Numbered from the stretch's first letter, positions 1 through 10,036 are shown. The stretch: DNA of 64,000 bases from Gracilaria vermiculophylla (GCA_019155205.2 JAHNZQ020000181.1:3357627-3421626), one strand, 5' to 3'. Numbers and translations are program-made. Notes: generated by a model from the sequence alone, not told the origin.

Positions 1-1849
1 AAGTGGGAGACGAGGGTGTCCTCGTCCTAGACGGTGCTCCCTGAGAGGAGGCGTATGAGAGGGCAAGGGCCTCTTGCTCTCCTACGAGCGTGAGCTCGTC
101 GACTTCCTCCGAGGTGCTGGAGTCCAAAGTCAGGGCGGATGCCCGACGGGTCCTTGAGGCGGCCGGTTTGTCCGAAAGTGGAGCATGACTGTGGCGAGCG
201 GCACGGTGGGTATCCCCGTAGGATTCCGCGAAACGTGCTAACTCCGTATAGGTGGTCTTCGGGTGCGTGGTCAAGTGATTGCGCACCCTCGCGCGTATCG
301 AGGGAAGGAGTCCCTCGACAAACAGCGACTTCAACCGCCGTTCGGAGTACTCATTTCCACACCGCACAGCCTTGGTCCACAGCTTCTGTGAGAACTCCGT
401 CTCGGTCATTCCGGTGTTGTGCCTGTAGGAGGTGACTTCAGCATCAGCATCGGTGATCACCTCGTCCGTGGCGTACCTTTTAAGGAGGAAATTGACTACC
501 TCCGGGTACGTCGTCAAGATCTCCGTTCCAGGATCATCCACAATATTGCTCTCCCCCGTGAGGCGCGGCTGCACCAGCGAGTGCGCTTCGCCTGTGAGGT
601 AGAACTGAAAGCACCATACGGCGGCACCTTCATGGACACCATTGGTGTTACACGCCGAACGGAAGCGCGTAAGAAAATTCAACACCGAGATGGGGTCTTC
701 GCCTGAGAAGGAGTTCTTCTTCATTTGAATATCCATACGGCGCTGCATCTTCGTGAGTCGTTTAGCGACCGACGCGTCGTAAAGTGTGTAGCGATCATGC
801 AACCTGTACGTGTCATAATCCACCACTTTGGCAAAGAGGTCGTTAAGCGGGACGACCTTCCTGACCCTTCTGCTCTTCTCCTTGGGAGGTATACTGTCCT
901 CCGAGCTGGAGCTGTTTACAAATTCCGAGTCTGAGCTTCCCTCCGAATCGGTGTCTCGCATTTTTCTTTTCTCCTTCCGTTTCTTTCTTCTTTTTTCCTT
1001 GAGGTGGTCTGGGTTGCTGACGATACCCCCGTTATCGCGATCCACCAGAGGAGTATCCTGTCCTTCTCTCCTTAGGTGGACTTCGTCGCGACCGGTATCC
1101 TGTCCTCCTCCGCGGGGCGTCTGGTCCAGACGTTGCATAGCAAGATTCCTTAGGTGGTCCCGTTTCCCTACGACAGTATCCTTTTCTCCTCTGGCGTAGA
1201 TGGTGGCAGTATCCTTTCCTTCTCTGACCGGGATCACCTTAGGTGTTGATAGAGGGAACCTCTCCTGTACGGATAAATAAGTTTGAAACGCCGCTGCGGG
1301 GAGCAGCTGCGCGGTTTGGGAGCGAACCTCTGCACGGATAACATCTGAGATCACCTCGAGGAAGGGGTCGGAATACAGCAAAGTATCCACAGCACGGTGA
1401 GCGCTCTCCGTTGCGATCTCCTCCACGAGGGTGTGGCGGCGCGCTCCGAAGTGGGCTTCGACACTTGCAGGTATTCTTTCGACCAGCTCTTGTGAGAGCC
1501 AATCCGTAAAGCGCGGGGCCAGGGAATCCAGGAGGGAGTTAGCCTCCGGGTGTTTCCGTCCCTGCAGCTCCTGAGGTGGCGGCTGCCATGCCGTGTGCGG
1601 TTCTTCAACCTCCACATCGGCGTTCTCCAGAGGTGTCGCGGGGGATTCCGCTTGCCTCCGATCATGCATTCTCCTAAGGCGATTCCTGAAACGCTCCACA
1701 GAGAAGCCAGGATTCCGAAGGAGACTTTCAGGGTCCTCCAATGTTGTGGCCATCTCCTGGGGAGCGTTGCGCGTGCTGCGCTCACCAACGGAGCTGGTTG
1801 CTTGAGGATCCTGTAGGCGGGTTTCCATGGGATGTTCTGAGGGGTCCAT
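1..1849 (-). CDS. Gag polyprotein of LTR retrotransposon, intact N-terminal 616 codons (runs off window)
   Basis: This is a minus-strand frame that I translated by hand. It starts at the ATG whose first base is 1849 and has no stop codon down to position 1, giving 616 open codons. The N-terminal half is charged and low complexity, with a Lys/Arg-rich stretch near residues 275-300 and a Ser/Glu-rich stretch after it. A Retrotrans_gag-like domain follows from about residue 370, opening with the run FSGEDPISVLNFLTRF. The start is supported by its position about 155 bp downstream of the LTR and by a matching N-terminus in the second copy near 3482. Gag forms the particle that packages element RNA. 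The missing C-terminus would show whether a zinc knuckle and pol follow. Unlike every other copy here, this frame shows no break. Confidence 0.8.
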   Translation of the reverse strand, partial: MDPSEHPMETRLQDPQATSSVGERSTRNAPQEMATTLEDPESLLRNPGFSVERFRNRLRRMHDRRQAESPATPLENADVEVEEPHTAWQPPPQELQGRKHPEANSLLDSLAPRFTDWLSQELVERIPASVEAHFGARRHTLVEEIATESAHRAVDTLLYSDPFLEVISDVIRAEVRSQTAQLLPAAAFQTYLSVQERFPLSTPKVIPVREGKDTATIYARGEKDTVVGKRDHLRNLAMQRLDQTPRGGGQDTGRDEVHLRREGQDTPLVDRDNGGIVSNPDHLKEKRRKKRKEKRKMRDTDSEGSSDSEFVNSSSSEDSIPPKEKSRRVRKVVPLNDLFAKVVDYDTYRLHDRYTLYDASVAKRLTKMQRRMDIQMKKNSFSGEDPISVLNFLTRFRSACNTNGVHEGAAVWCFQFYLTGEAHSLVQPRLTGESNIVDDPGTEILTTYPEVVNFLLKRYATDEVITDADAEVTSYRHNTGMTETEFSQKLWTKAVRCGNEYSERRLKSLFVEGLLPSIRARVRNHLTTHPKTTYTELARFAESYGDTHRAARHSHAPLSDKPAASRTRRASALTLDSSTSEEVDELTLVGEQEALALSYASSQGAPSRTRTPSSPT

Positions 1850-2005
1850 AGAAGAGTAGGTCGGGGGTGATTTTCTTCCACTTCCGAATCACCTTAACGA
1901 ATAATTCCACTGTTGGGGGTTGGTCGTTGCAAACTAGAAACATGGTTCTGCTGCGACTTGTGCGAATCCTTTAGGAACTGTGACCTTCTAAGGCGGGAGA
2001 CCAGT

Positions 2006-2558
2006 TGTGGTACTGTCAGCCCTCCTCTCGAGGTAGTAAAGCACAACGTCCGTTAGGAGATTTTGTTGACTCCAAAGGCGCGTATTCTTAAAGGTGGTCT
2101 CCGGTATCCGCTGTCGCGAGCCGGGGGAATTCTTAAAAAATATCATCAAACACCAAGCGAAGGCGGAGGTTCACTGGGTGGACAATGCTCCTCCAGGCGC
2201 TGCAATGATGCGACCTGGGGATCGGCGGCTTCGAAACCTGCGTTGATCGACGAGAGACTCCAACCGGAAAAGTAGATGAAGACTCAAGGGTGCTTATCTT
2301 TACTTCCCCAGAGGTGGAACTCAACCGACAGATTAAGTATCAAGCCGGGAGCCCGCCTCGGCGGGTCTCGCTACTGTAATAACTACCTGCATAAATTAAC
2401 TAAAATAAATAATAATGCTACCGTTCCTCAAGGATACTGTAGCGCACGTGGGCGGGATCATGCACCACGTGGCCCAGCTAATAAAATACGAGCCCTCCTT
2501 AGGAATATTATACCATAAGGGCAAACCACCCTATTTCCTTAGGAGCCACTGTACTACA
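2006..2558 (-). repeat. Long terminal repeat, family A (copy 1)
   Basis: A 553-bp repeat that begins TGTAGTAC and ends GTACCACA on the minus strand, so its ends form a near-perfect inverted repeat with the TG...CA dinucleotides of LTRs. It aligns along its length with 3638-4192, 49329-49778 and 50833-51394. The bases just upstream on the minus strand are a G-rich polypurine run, and gag begins downstream, so this copy acts at once as the 3' LTR of one unit and the 5' LTR of the next. Confidence 0.88.
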
Positions 2559-3637
2559 TACCCCCTTTCCTAAATTGCACCACGTCCTCGCGGTGCATCT
2601 CCCGATTTCTTGATCCCCGGGGTGGTTCTTATCGGTGTTGAGGCAAGTGCGGCCTCCGGCGGTTTGCCTGTTCTCTCCTTCAGGTGTTCCTCCCTTTTTC
2701 CATACTCCTGCGCGGCGTATTGCCACGGGCTCGCGTTTCATCCCTTGCGGCGTTTAAGGGCCCTACTCCTCCTTAACTCGGCTGCGTCTGCTCCTTCTTG
2801 GTGTCACCCGTATGTGCTGCTGCGCCAGTCGGCAACGCGAGTGTCCGCGTCTTCCGGCGTACCGTGCGTGGTGCAAGCGCGCAACTTCCGTGGACGGAGC
2901 GTGGGTCTGTTCCGAGGGGATACCACACTGAAGGGAGCACCTGCGCGGGTTCGACACAACCCTCCGCACGGATAGCATCTAAGATCACCTCTAGGAAGGG
3001 TCGAAATCCAGCAAATCATCCACAGTACGGTGAGCGCTCTCCGTTGCAATTTCCTCCACATGGACGTGCCGGCGCGCTCTGAAGTGTGTCTCAACACCTG
3101 CAGGTATTCTTTCGACTAGCTCCTGTGAGAGCCCATCGGTAAGAAGCGGGGTCAGCGACTCCGGGAGGGAGTTGGCCTCCGGGTGTTCCCGTCCCTGCCG
3201 CTCCTGAGGTGGAAGTTGCGATGCCGTGTGCTGTTTTTCAACCTCCACATCGGAGTTCTACAGAAGTGTCGTGGGGGATTCGACTTGCCTCCGATCGTGC
3301 ACTCTCCTAAGGCGATTCCTGAAACGCTCCAAAGAGGAGCCAGGATTCCTAAGGAGACTTTCGGGGTCCTCCAGTCTGAGGGCCATCTCCTGGGGAGCGC
3401 TGCCCTTGCTGCGCCCACGAACGGAGTCGGTTGCTGGAGAGTACCGTAGGAGGGTTTTCATTAACGGTTCTGAGGGGTCCACATAGGAGTAGGTTGGGGG
3501 TGATTTCCTTCCGCTTCCGAAGCACCTTAAGGAAGAACTCCACTGTTGGATTCCGAACGTTGCAAATTATAAACACTATTCTGTCGCAACTTTTGCGAAT
3601 CCTTTAGAAAACTGACATTCTAAGTCGGGAGGCCAGA
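2559..3637 (-). pseudogene. Short internal region with broken gag N-terminus
   Basis: About 1.08 kb between two LTRs. The first part matches the intact gag N-terminus: 3258-3482 and 2991-3248 are two consecutive pieces of it, in different frames. The equivalent of the gag ATG now reads GTG at 3480-3482, and a frameshift plus stop codons separate the pieces. The last 400 bp before the downstream LTR resemble the Arg/Pro-rich end seen at 56.34-56.45 kb, so the central gag and all of pol have been deleted. It cannot encode its own movement. Confidence 0.75.
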
Positions 3638-4192
3638 TGTGGTACCGTCAGTTCTCGTTTCGGGGTGGTAGTGCTCAACTTCCGCTAGGAGTTTTTGTTG
3701 ACTCCAAAGACGCGAGTCCATAAAGGTGGTCCCTGGTAATCGCTGTCACGAGCCGGGGGAATTTTGAAAGGGGATCCGCAAACATCAAGCGGAGAGGGAG
3801 GTTCAGTGGGCGGACAATAGTCCTACAGGCGCTGCTACGAGGCGACCTGGGGATCGGCGGCTTAAAAACCTTAAGGATGTTCGACGAGAGTCTCCAACCG
3901 AAAGAAATAGATGAAGACTAAAGGGTGCTTGCTTTACTTCCCCAGGGGTGCAGCTTGACCGGAAGAATAAGTATCACGCTGGGGGCCCACCTCGGCAGGT
4001 CTCACTACTGTAGTAATTAGCTGCACAAATTAACTAAAATAAATATAAATTATACCGTCATTCAACGATACCGTAGCGCACGCGGGCCAAACTATGCACC
4101 ATGTGGCTCATTTAATAAAATACGAGCCCTCCTTAGGAATATCGCGCCATAAAACCACTTCAAAACACCACCCTTCGATCCACTGTACTACA
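3638..4192 (-). repeat. Long terminal repeat, family A (copy 2), outer edge of cluster
   Basis: A 555-bp copy of the LTR with the same TG...CA ends. The sequence beyond 4192 is unrelated AT-rich DNA, so this is the boundary between retroelement and host. Two bases inside the element on the minus strand is a TGG-starting stretch (3624-3635) that could be the primer binding site. It is partly shared with the other left copy (1994-2004), but I could not match it confidently to the 3' end of a tRNA. Confidence 0.85.
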
Positions 4193-4682
4193 CGAATTGT
4201 TCGCAAGCATATTTGGGCGAGTAAATATGCATTCCAGTACCGGCGCAATAGATATGTTTGCAAAAAGAGGGAAAGAGATATATGCACAGATATCGTTGAA
4301 ATGTTTTACAGTGTCGAGTTGCTTCTTTTAGTTTTTCTATTAGTAGAGTGTCGGAGTTTGCAGATTTTACTGATAGTATGTATATATTATGAAGTAAATA
4401 AAATCGACAGTAAAGCATGATTCGTGTTTCTTGAGAATGAAGGGGCTTTCAAAGCTGCGCATAAAAGAAACGCCCTTTAAGAAGAGATCAGGGTCAACGA
4501 AGGCAGGCCTGGAGTACATATATCGTAAAGACAATTGGCCCTTTGATTTTAATTTGCAGGAGTTTTATAAAAACTTTATTATTTAAAGTGACCGTCGGTA
4601 ATTGGCTAAACGAGATGCACCTGTATCTTCTGTAACGCTTCGAAAATCCAAGTGAACTATATGCGCCTTGGTTTAAGAAGAA
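4193..4682. other. Intergenic, AT-rich
   Basis: Host DNA between the retroelement edge and the SRR1-like gene. Short frames on both strands overlap each other and look like chance. It presumably contains the SRR1-like promoter; I see no clear element. Confidence 0.5.
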
Positions 4683-5435
4683 ATGGGCATGGGAGACGAA
4701 TGGGTTACAGTTGGCCGGGGGAGAAAGAACACCTCAGGAAGAGGAAAGCGAATGTCGAAATCAAAAGTTTATCATGTAAGCGCGCCCAACACTGCTGCTT
4801 CATTTTCGTCGTCCGCGGTCAATGCAGACCATGTTTTGTCTCTGGCGAAGTCTCTTCAGGGCACCCCGTGGTGGCAACAAACTGCGACTCATGTTCTCCA
4901 GATGGCCGTAACGCAACCGAGCTCAAAATATACCATTCACTGCCTGGGCTTGGGATCCTTTAGTCAGTGGAAGGATGCAAGGCATCAACTTGCATGTGCT
5001 TGTTTGCTGCGAGAGCTTTTGGAGGCTGAAAGGTGTTTTGTGGGTGATCCATGTATGAATGAAGCAGATGAAGTTGTTTTGCAGCAGCTGAATATGATAA
5101 GAAAGGAATGGGAGCCTTCTAAAAGCTTTGGGATACAAACTGATTCACTTTCATTGGTATTTCTTCCTCATTGTTCACGCGAAATGAACGAGAACGTATT
5201 CAGGGCGCTGGACCAGTGTGGAGCATTAGGAAAAGTGGTGTTTTTGGCAAACCAGGTGTCATTGTACTTCGAGGTAATGTCGACGAGAATGGCAGGACAC
5301 ACTAAGTTTATCGAGCATCTCTACAAATGTGGAAGATTAGAGGAGAAAGCATGCCCTCGCTCGACACTGTCAAGCAGTGAAACGGCGTTCAACGACTTGT
5401 GCGTAATGAGAGTTCTACCGGAAGGCAAGACGTGA
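4683..5435 (+). CDS. SRR1-like domain protein
   Basis: A 250-residue protein. The N-terminus (DEWVTVGRGRK) matches the 'DxWTxVxRRGR'-type opening of SRR1 family proteins, and the central CLGLGSFSQWKDARHQLAC segment matches the family's glycine-rich core with its following helix. A second conserved-looking block, with LVFLPHCSREMNENVF, lies near residues 155-170. In plants SRR1 acts in red-light signalling and clock output; in yeast a homologue (Ber1) is linked to microtubule stability. The molecular activity is unknown. The start is the first ATG of the frame, just before the family opening. It converges with SAR1, with 202 bp between the stops. The length is normal for the family and there is no sign of introns. 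Confidence 0.8.
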   Translation: MGMGDEWVTVGRGRKNTSGRGKRMSKSKVYHVSAPNTAASFSSSAVNADHVLSLAKSLQGTPWWQQTATHVLQMAVTQPSSKYTIHCLGLGSFSQWKDARHQLACACLLRELLEAERCFVGDPCMNEADEVVLQQLNMIRKEWEPSKSFGIQTDSLSLVFLPHCSREMNENVFRALDQCGALGKVVFLANQVSLYFEVMSTRMAGHTKFIEHLYKCGRLEEKACPRSTLSSSETAFNDLCVMRVLPEGKT

Positions 5436-5637
5436 CAACGGAATGACTCGAGATAAAAACAAGACGATGGAGTTGTGAAGATTTAGTAAAGGGAATGGCG
5501 TGCATTACTTTGCATAGATGCCAGGAGTGGGTTGGATATTGTATTTGTTGTCTGTGCGTTTATGCGAGGGTGAGAACGGAAACCATTGCGAAATACAGTG
5601 TACAGAAACGGCAGCTACGAATGTAAGTGAAAAATTA

Positions 5638-6204
5638 CTAAAGGTGGTTGCTCAACCATCTGAAACCCTCTGCATAGCCCATTTTTCGAACAACCGAGCA
5701 CATGAAAAGCTCGATAGGACGAATGTCACTCATCGGAGCAGTGGCCTGTCCCGTGGTGAGGTGATGTAAACCAAGGGCAGAGCGCAATTCCTCATCGCTA
5801 GCGGCGCGGGGCACGTCGATCTTATTGCCAAGAATAAGGAACGGGACATCCGAGAGCATCTCGTCGCTGATGAGACTATCCAGCTCCTTCTTGACCTCCG
5901 CAAAACGTTCCCTATCGACGGCATCGACCAGAAACACGACGCCGTCGACTTTAGCGTAATAATTGCGCCAAATCTGACGCGCAGCGGCATGACCTCCCAG
6001 GTCAAATGCGCGAAAACGAATGCTGCCAACGATGACTTCCTCAGCGGTGGGCTGCTGCGTGGGGATGTGCTGAGCGACGCGATCGTCACGCAGCACGTGC
6101 ATCAGAGTGGTTTTTCCGGCATTGTCGAGCCCAAGAAAGAGGATCTTTGCATTCTTGTAGTACAATCCAAGATAGGAAAGGGTGTCCCAGAACCAGGAAA
6201 ACAT
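5638..6204 (-). CDS. SAR1: SAR1 small GTPase (COPII coat assembly)
   Basis: 188 residues, the usual SAR1 length. SAR1-GTP inserts its N-terminal amphipathic helix into the ER membrane and recruits Sec23/24. The protein opens with the aromatic MFSWFWD segment typical of SAR1, then shows GLDNAGKT (G1), a TQQPT switch-I threonine region, DLGGH (G3), NKID (G4) and CSVVRKMGY (G5, diagnostic for SAR1 over ARF). The open frame continues upstream to 6849, but that part is promoter DNA including a tandem repeat, so I chose the ATG at 6204. It is divergent from the twin-CX9C gene, with 484 bp between start codons. No missing catalytic residues. Confidence 0.93.
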   Translation of the reverse strand: MFSWFWDTLSYLGLYYKNAKILFLGLDNAGKTTLMHVLRDDRVAQHIPTQQPTAEEVIVGSIRFRAFDLGGHAAARQIWRNYYAKVDGVVFLVDAVDRERFAEVKKELDSLISDEMLSDVPFLILGNKIDVPRAASDEELRSALGLHHLTTGQATAPMSDIRPIELFMCSVVRKMGYAEGFRWLSNHL

Positions 6205-6688
6205 GGTGGGATGGGAAGGCGGAGTTCGCAAGCGAGGCGCAGTTTGCGAGGAAGCGGGAACGAGGCGGCTGTGGATGAAAACGAGGGATGGGGATGAAAG
6301 TTGCTGGGAGAGAGGCGGGTGGAGGGGAATCCAATGGTGGATTCGGATATGTGAAATGGTGGACGCCGCACGCATGCGGTGCTGCGCGCGGTACAGTTTG
6401 CGGCGTTGATTGACTTTAATATCACGTGTACCTGTGGCAACGTGTGATTTCGCGAGGCGCAAGCTGCACGTTTTGATGTGCGAAGCTGCACGTTTTGATG
6501 TGCGAAGCTGCACGTTTTGATGTGCGAAGCTGCACGTTTTGATGTGCGAAGCTGCACGTTTTGATGTGCGAAGCTGCACGTTTTTAAGGTACTTTATGTG
6601 CGACGTTGCACTGCAGATATGCTGTCCTCGAAGAGAAAAGGGTGATAGAGACGGCGTTGTGGCGGTGACGCCGAAGGGCAGTGTTTCG
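6205..6688. promoter_or_regulatory. Bidirectional promoter region of SAR1 and the twin-CX9C gene
   Basis: 484 bp between divergent start codons. It holds a six-copy 22-bp tandem array (listed separately). Frames crossing it in both directions are a consequence of the repeat not containing stops and are not taken as coding. Confidence 0.55.
6459..6588. repeat. 22-bp tandem repeat array, six copies
   Basis: The unit AAGCTGCACGTTTTGATG plus TGCG recurs exactly every 22 bp, with units starting at 6461, 6483, 6505, 6527, 6549 and 6571. The first and last copies are slightly diverged, and a further weak GTGCGA...TTGCAC trace follows near 6597. Each junction contains GTGC...GCAC, a short dyad suited to a dimeric DNA-binding protein, and 22 bp is close to two helical turns. 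There are no variable spacers, so it is not a CRISPR. Confidence 0.9.
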
Positions 6689-7195
6689 ATGGCGCCGGGA
6701 CCCGGCGACGCGCCGGTAGCGTGCGGTGCCAAGTTCCGCGCCATGCTGCGTTGCGTCGAGAAGAGCGGCTCATCGGCCGCCTGTGCGGACAAGATCGGCC
6801 TCTTCTTGGCGTGCGAGCGCGCCGTCCTCCGTGCCGCTGCGGCTAACACGGCGTCGTCTGCGCCACCGACCCGCTCCGCATCACACTCTGCACCCGAGCA
6901 GCCTCAAACACCACAGCATCCTCCTGCGCACCCTCCGCATCCACACACAGTGCCGCCGCCTTCATCCCCCGCCGTGATGCTGTCTCGCATGGTCTCCAAG
7001 CAATACGACGCTTGCGTTGCGCTGGCGCACTCCGTTACTCGCCCGCACGTGCTCCGCGACTCGCAGCGTTTCGCTTCGCGTATGCTCTCCGATGTCGCCC
7101 TCAGTGCGGCCGCCGTGACCTCCCGTGTTTCGTCCTCGCTTGCAAAGTTTTGGCGTTCGATATCCACCGATGATGCGCCTCGTAAGCCTCATTGA
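6689..7195 (+). CDS. Twin CX9C (CHCH-like) protein with long Pro/Ser-rich linker
   Basis: 168 residues from the ATG at 6689. Near the N-terminus two CX9C motifs ([11 protein letters not shown] and [11 protein letters not shown]) are separated by about 10 residues, the helix-turn-helix signature of proteins oxidised by MIA40 in the mitochondrial intermembrane space. After them comes a Pro/His/Ser-rich linker (about residues 55-95) and an alpha-helical C-terminal part. Many CX9C proteins are respiratory-complex assembly factors; I cannot say which this is. The longer frame from 6539 runs through the promoter repeat and was not used. Its stop is 15 bp from the convergent RlmN stop. Confidence 0.7.
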   Translation: MAPGPGDAPVACGAKFRAMLRCVEKSGSSAACADKIGLFLACERAVLRAAAANTASSAPPTRSASHSAPEQPQTPQHPPAHPPHPHTVPPPSSPAVMLSRMVSKQYDACVALAHSVTRPHVLRDSQRFASRMLSDVALSAAAVTSRVSSSLAKFWRSISTDDAPRKPH

Positions 7196-7210
7196 TTTAC
7201 TGCGTCTCAT

Positions 7211-8686
7211 CTAGTGGTTTACCGCTTGCACATCTGCCGCGCCTGCCTCCGTCTGTCCTCTCCCGTCTCCCCTCGTTTGCTGCGTGCGCTTCACCGTATG
7301 TGCGTATCTCTGAGGCACCCGCATGCGCGGGGCTTGCACTCTGCCGAGCTGCCCCAACTGGCCGCATGCCATCATTTTGTCATCGCCCCTAGAGCGCCGA
7401 ATCGTCACCGTCAATCCTTTCCCGCTGAGATACTCATGGAAGGCCTCCATTGTGCCCTCATCGCTTGCTTCAAACTCTGTACCTTCGTGCGAGTTGAACT
7501 GGATCAAGTTGATTTTGCAAGGCACCCCCGCCGTCAGTCGCAGCAATTCCTTCGCGTCCACCAACGAATCGTTTACCCCCTTGAGCATCACGTATTGGAA
7601 CATCACCTTGCGTTGTTGCCCATGTCTGCGGGGAAACACGTCCCGCAACGTTGACATCAATTCCGACAGCCCGTACTTTCTGTTGATCGGCATCAACCAA
7701 TTCCTCAACTCATCGTTTGTGGCGTGTAAAGAAACTGCAAGGTTTGCTTTGCTTTCATTCGCAAACCGTTTGATTTCTGGAACTAAGCCAGACGTCGACA
7801 CCGTCACCTTTCTGGGACTTACGTGCAGTCCCTGGTCATGTGTCATCGTATCCACTGCGCGTAGAACGTTATCTAAATTATGAGCGGGTTCTCCTTCTCC
7901 CATAAACACAACATTCGTTATTCGACTTTCCCCACCGAAAAGGCGCATCGACTGCACCAACTGGTCCACAATCTCTCCTTGCGTTAACGAGCGCTTGAAA
8001 CCTGTTCGTCCAGTCAGGCAGAATTGACAGTTCAGCGCACATCCCCACTGACTAGACACGCATATTGTCGTTCGACCGTCGGCCGGAATCAGTACTGTTT
8101 CAATCACACCGCCAGAGTCAAGGCGGTATGTGATCTTCCGTGTTCCGTCCTCGCTCTTGTGTACAGAGTTAAGGCCGAGTGCATCCAACCGAGCATGCCT
8201 CTTAAGAGCTTCGCGAAAGGATTTCGACAAGTCCGACATCTCGTCAAACGTTGGTGCTAGTCTTTCCGACTTGTACATCCATTGCCAAAGCTGTCTGGCA
8301 CGAAACCGTTTTTCACCAAGATTGTTTTCGACCCAATCCTCTATTTCTGATAAAGTCATGTTTTTGAGCAAGACCAGTCCATTCGAATCGATTGGTAACA
8401 CAGACGGCTTGGGAACTACATCTTCCGGAGAGACATCGCCTTTTAGTTGATGGATTGTTCCGTCAGGCTGAACACTGCGCCGCGTTGCAAGTCGGCGCCT
8501 TCTGATGCGCGTGGCCCCCCAAGAGTGAGTTGATTGAGAGGTACACATCAACAGTTTCGAAGAAGGAAATCGCCTGAGGCTAGATTGCCGCGCGGGGAAT
8601 AGCAATTGGTTTGATAGAAATGCCAACATTCTTGACGGCTTTTTGTGAAGGAAAACAATCTGCTTACGAAATATAGTGGATGACAT
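7211..8686 (-). CDS. rlmN: RlmN-type 23S rRNA/tRNA adenine C2-methyltransferase, probably organellar
   Basis: 491 residues. This radical SAM enzyme methylates C2 of an adenine in large-subunit rRNA and in some tRNAs. The CX3CX2C iron-sulfur motif CALNCQFC lies near residue 216, followed by the GEGEP motif and by KVTVSTSGL and NLAVSLHA, all RlmN signatures. The second conserved cysteine, which forms the methyl-enzyme intermediate, is seen in MMACGQLG near the C-terminus. The first 50 or so residues are Ser/Arg/Leu-rich with few acidic residues and look like a transit peptide, so it likely acts on plastid or mitochondrial ribosomes. The C-terminal tail after MMACGQLG is longer than in bacteria. 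The start is the first ATG. Confidence 0.92.
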   Translation of the reverse strand: MSSTIFRKQIVFLHKKPSRMLAFLSNQLLFPARQSSLRRFPSSKLLMCTSQSTHSWGATRIRRRRLATRRSVQPDGTIHQLKGDVSPEDVVPKPSVLPIDSNGLVLLKNMTLSEIEDWVENNLGEKRFRARQLWQWMYKSERLAPTFDEMSDLSKSFREALKRHARLDALGLNSVHKSEDGTRKITYRLDSGGVIETVLIPADGRTTICVSSQWGCALNCQFCLTGRTGFKRSLTQGEIVDQLVQSMRLFGGESRITNVVFMGEGEPAHNLDNVLRAVDTMTHDQGLHVSPRKVTVSTSGLVPEIKRFANESKANLAVSLHATNDELRNWLMPINRKYGLSELMSTLRDVFPRRHGQQRKVMFQYVMLKGVNDSLVDAKELLRLTAGVPCKINLIQFNSHEGTEFEASDEGTMEAFHEYLSGKGLTVTIRRSRGDDKMMACGQLGQLGRVQAPRMRVPQRYAHTVKRTQQTRGDGRGQTEAGAADVQAVNH

Positions 8687-10036
8687 TCTGGCCAGAGGCC
8701 AACCGCATTAACATTCCTTTAAAACACAAGTCATGTGGATGAATTCACAAATACCTCGTTGGAACCGTTTTGGTAGCAGAACTTGGGCTGGATATGTCAA
8801 TAGGGTTATTGCCATGGTCGAACGAGAGGTAAAATGGCTGCGCACACAAGATCCAGATAATTTTCGAAAAGCTTATTTCAAAAACATGCGGATTTTAAGA
8901 TGCGCAAGATAAAGTATGAAAACGTGAATACGCAAGTAAAAGCAACGTAATAAGAATTCGAGGCAAGTTTACGCGCATCGGCTGAAGAGCATCCATCGCC
9001 GCCACTGACGACCGCCGTTACCATCTGTGCCTGAACATCGGTGTTTTCTCCGCGCTGCCTCTGTCCTCTTTTCGCTTCGTGCGTGTTCTATTTTTTTCAC
9101 ACAACCCACACCCCCCCCCTGGCTATCGCTCGCGTTATAGACTGGAGATGTGGGGCTAAGCAGCACCGGTTCAGAGCTTAGATAAGCTCTTAGCCCTCTG
9201 CAGTCATGAAGTAGCAAGGCAAGAAAGCTTTCCTTGCCCAAAGCCTAAACCGATTAAAGTAATGTGCAGTAATTCATATTACCAACGGTAAGTTGCACAG
9301 TACAATATGTATTGTATTGTGCACCTCATGTCAGAATCAGGCTAAAGTAGCATTCCCGATGTTGTCCATATCTACAGTACTTTATCTGTATCCTTCTCAT
9401 TTCGAACTAAAGAAAAGTTTTTCAAATTCCTACGTGAAAGCGTGTGGGATGGAAACATTGTACAAATTGTCTGCAATTATCAATCCGATGACGCTGCTGT
9501 ATCAATAACATCACCTAAACAAAAATGCGAGGATAAATCTCTTCACAATTCCAGATGAGAATTAACGTATGTTATGGTCGGATGTGTGTGTCGGTCAACA
9601 TATCGTCAGAACAGGATGCAGCACCACTACGCTGAGCAAATCAGCAGAAGGACTTCTGAAAGGAAATGAAGATTGTATTCAAATGTGATCGAGAAGAAAA
9701 CACTTGAGAAAGGCACTGAACCGTGCTTTTTACCTCTTCTGTGCACGCCTATATGGCGAATAGATCTTGCTACATTATTATTCGGTACAAATATGGCAGG
9801 CGATAGACAAATATATTCAAACTCCTATAAAGAAATATTGAAAGGCTTGGTTTCATGTTGAGACTCCCAGTCAATGGATTACAATTTTCTTCGTTGGGTT
9901 ACAGGTAGAGCAAAACTCAACTCCTTCACATTCGAGAATAAAACAAAAATGAAAACCATGAACCACACGAACTCTGACACAAGCGAAAACAGATGTGTTC
10001 AACGAGCATCTCAGATTTGTAATACACACAGGCAAG
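8687..10036. other. Intergenic, no recognised gene
   Basis: About 1.35 kb. It contains the upstream region of RlmN and the 3' side of the coiled-coil gene. A run of nine C lies near 9112. Several 60-90 codon frames occur on both strands, but none resembles a known protein. Confidence 0.4.

Larger units (their letters stand above)
1..4192 (-). mobile_element. Tandem Ty3/gypsy-type LTR retrotransposon cluster, left edge
   Basis: Reading 5' to 3' on the minus strand, the order is LTR (3638-4192), a short internal region (2559-3637), a second LTR (2006-2558), then a longer internal region carrying gag that runs off the window. The two internal regions match each other after each LTR (about 1330-2005 versus 2965-3637), so they are copies of one family. 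A purine run lies just upstream of the 2006-2558 LTR on the minus strand, as expected of a polypurine tract. The Ty3/gypsy assignment rests on the gag domain and on the related pol copy at 51.4-56.5 kb. The short internal region lacks pol and can only be a deletion derivative. Confidence 0.85.

Noticed and set aside
1..1199. Plus-strand frames at the left edge (98 to 123 codons)
   Set aside because: They are shadows of the intact minus-strand gag.
6459..6588. CRISPR-like array
   Set aside because: Copies are directly adjacent with no unique spacers, and the genome is eukaryotic.
6205..6849. N-terminal extension of SAR1 making a 403-residue protein
   Set aside because: It translates the promoter tandem repeat; the SAR1 start MFSWFWD is conserved and fixes the length at 188 residues.
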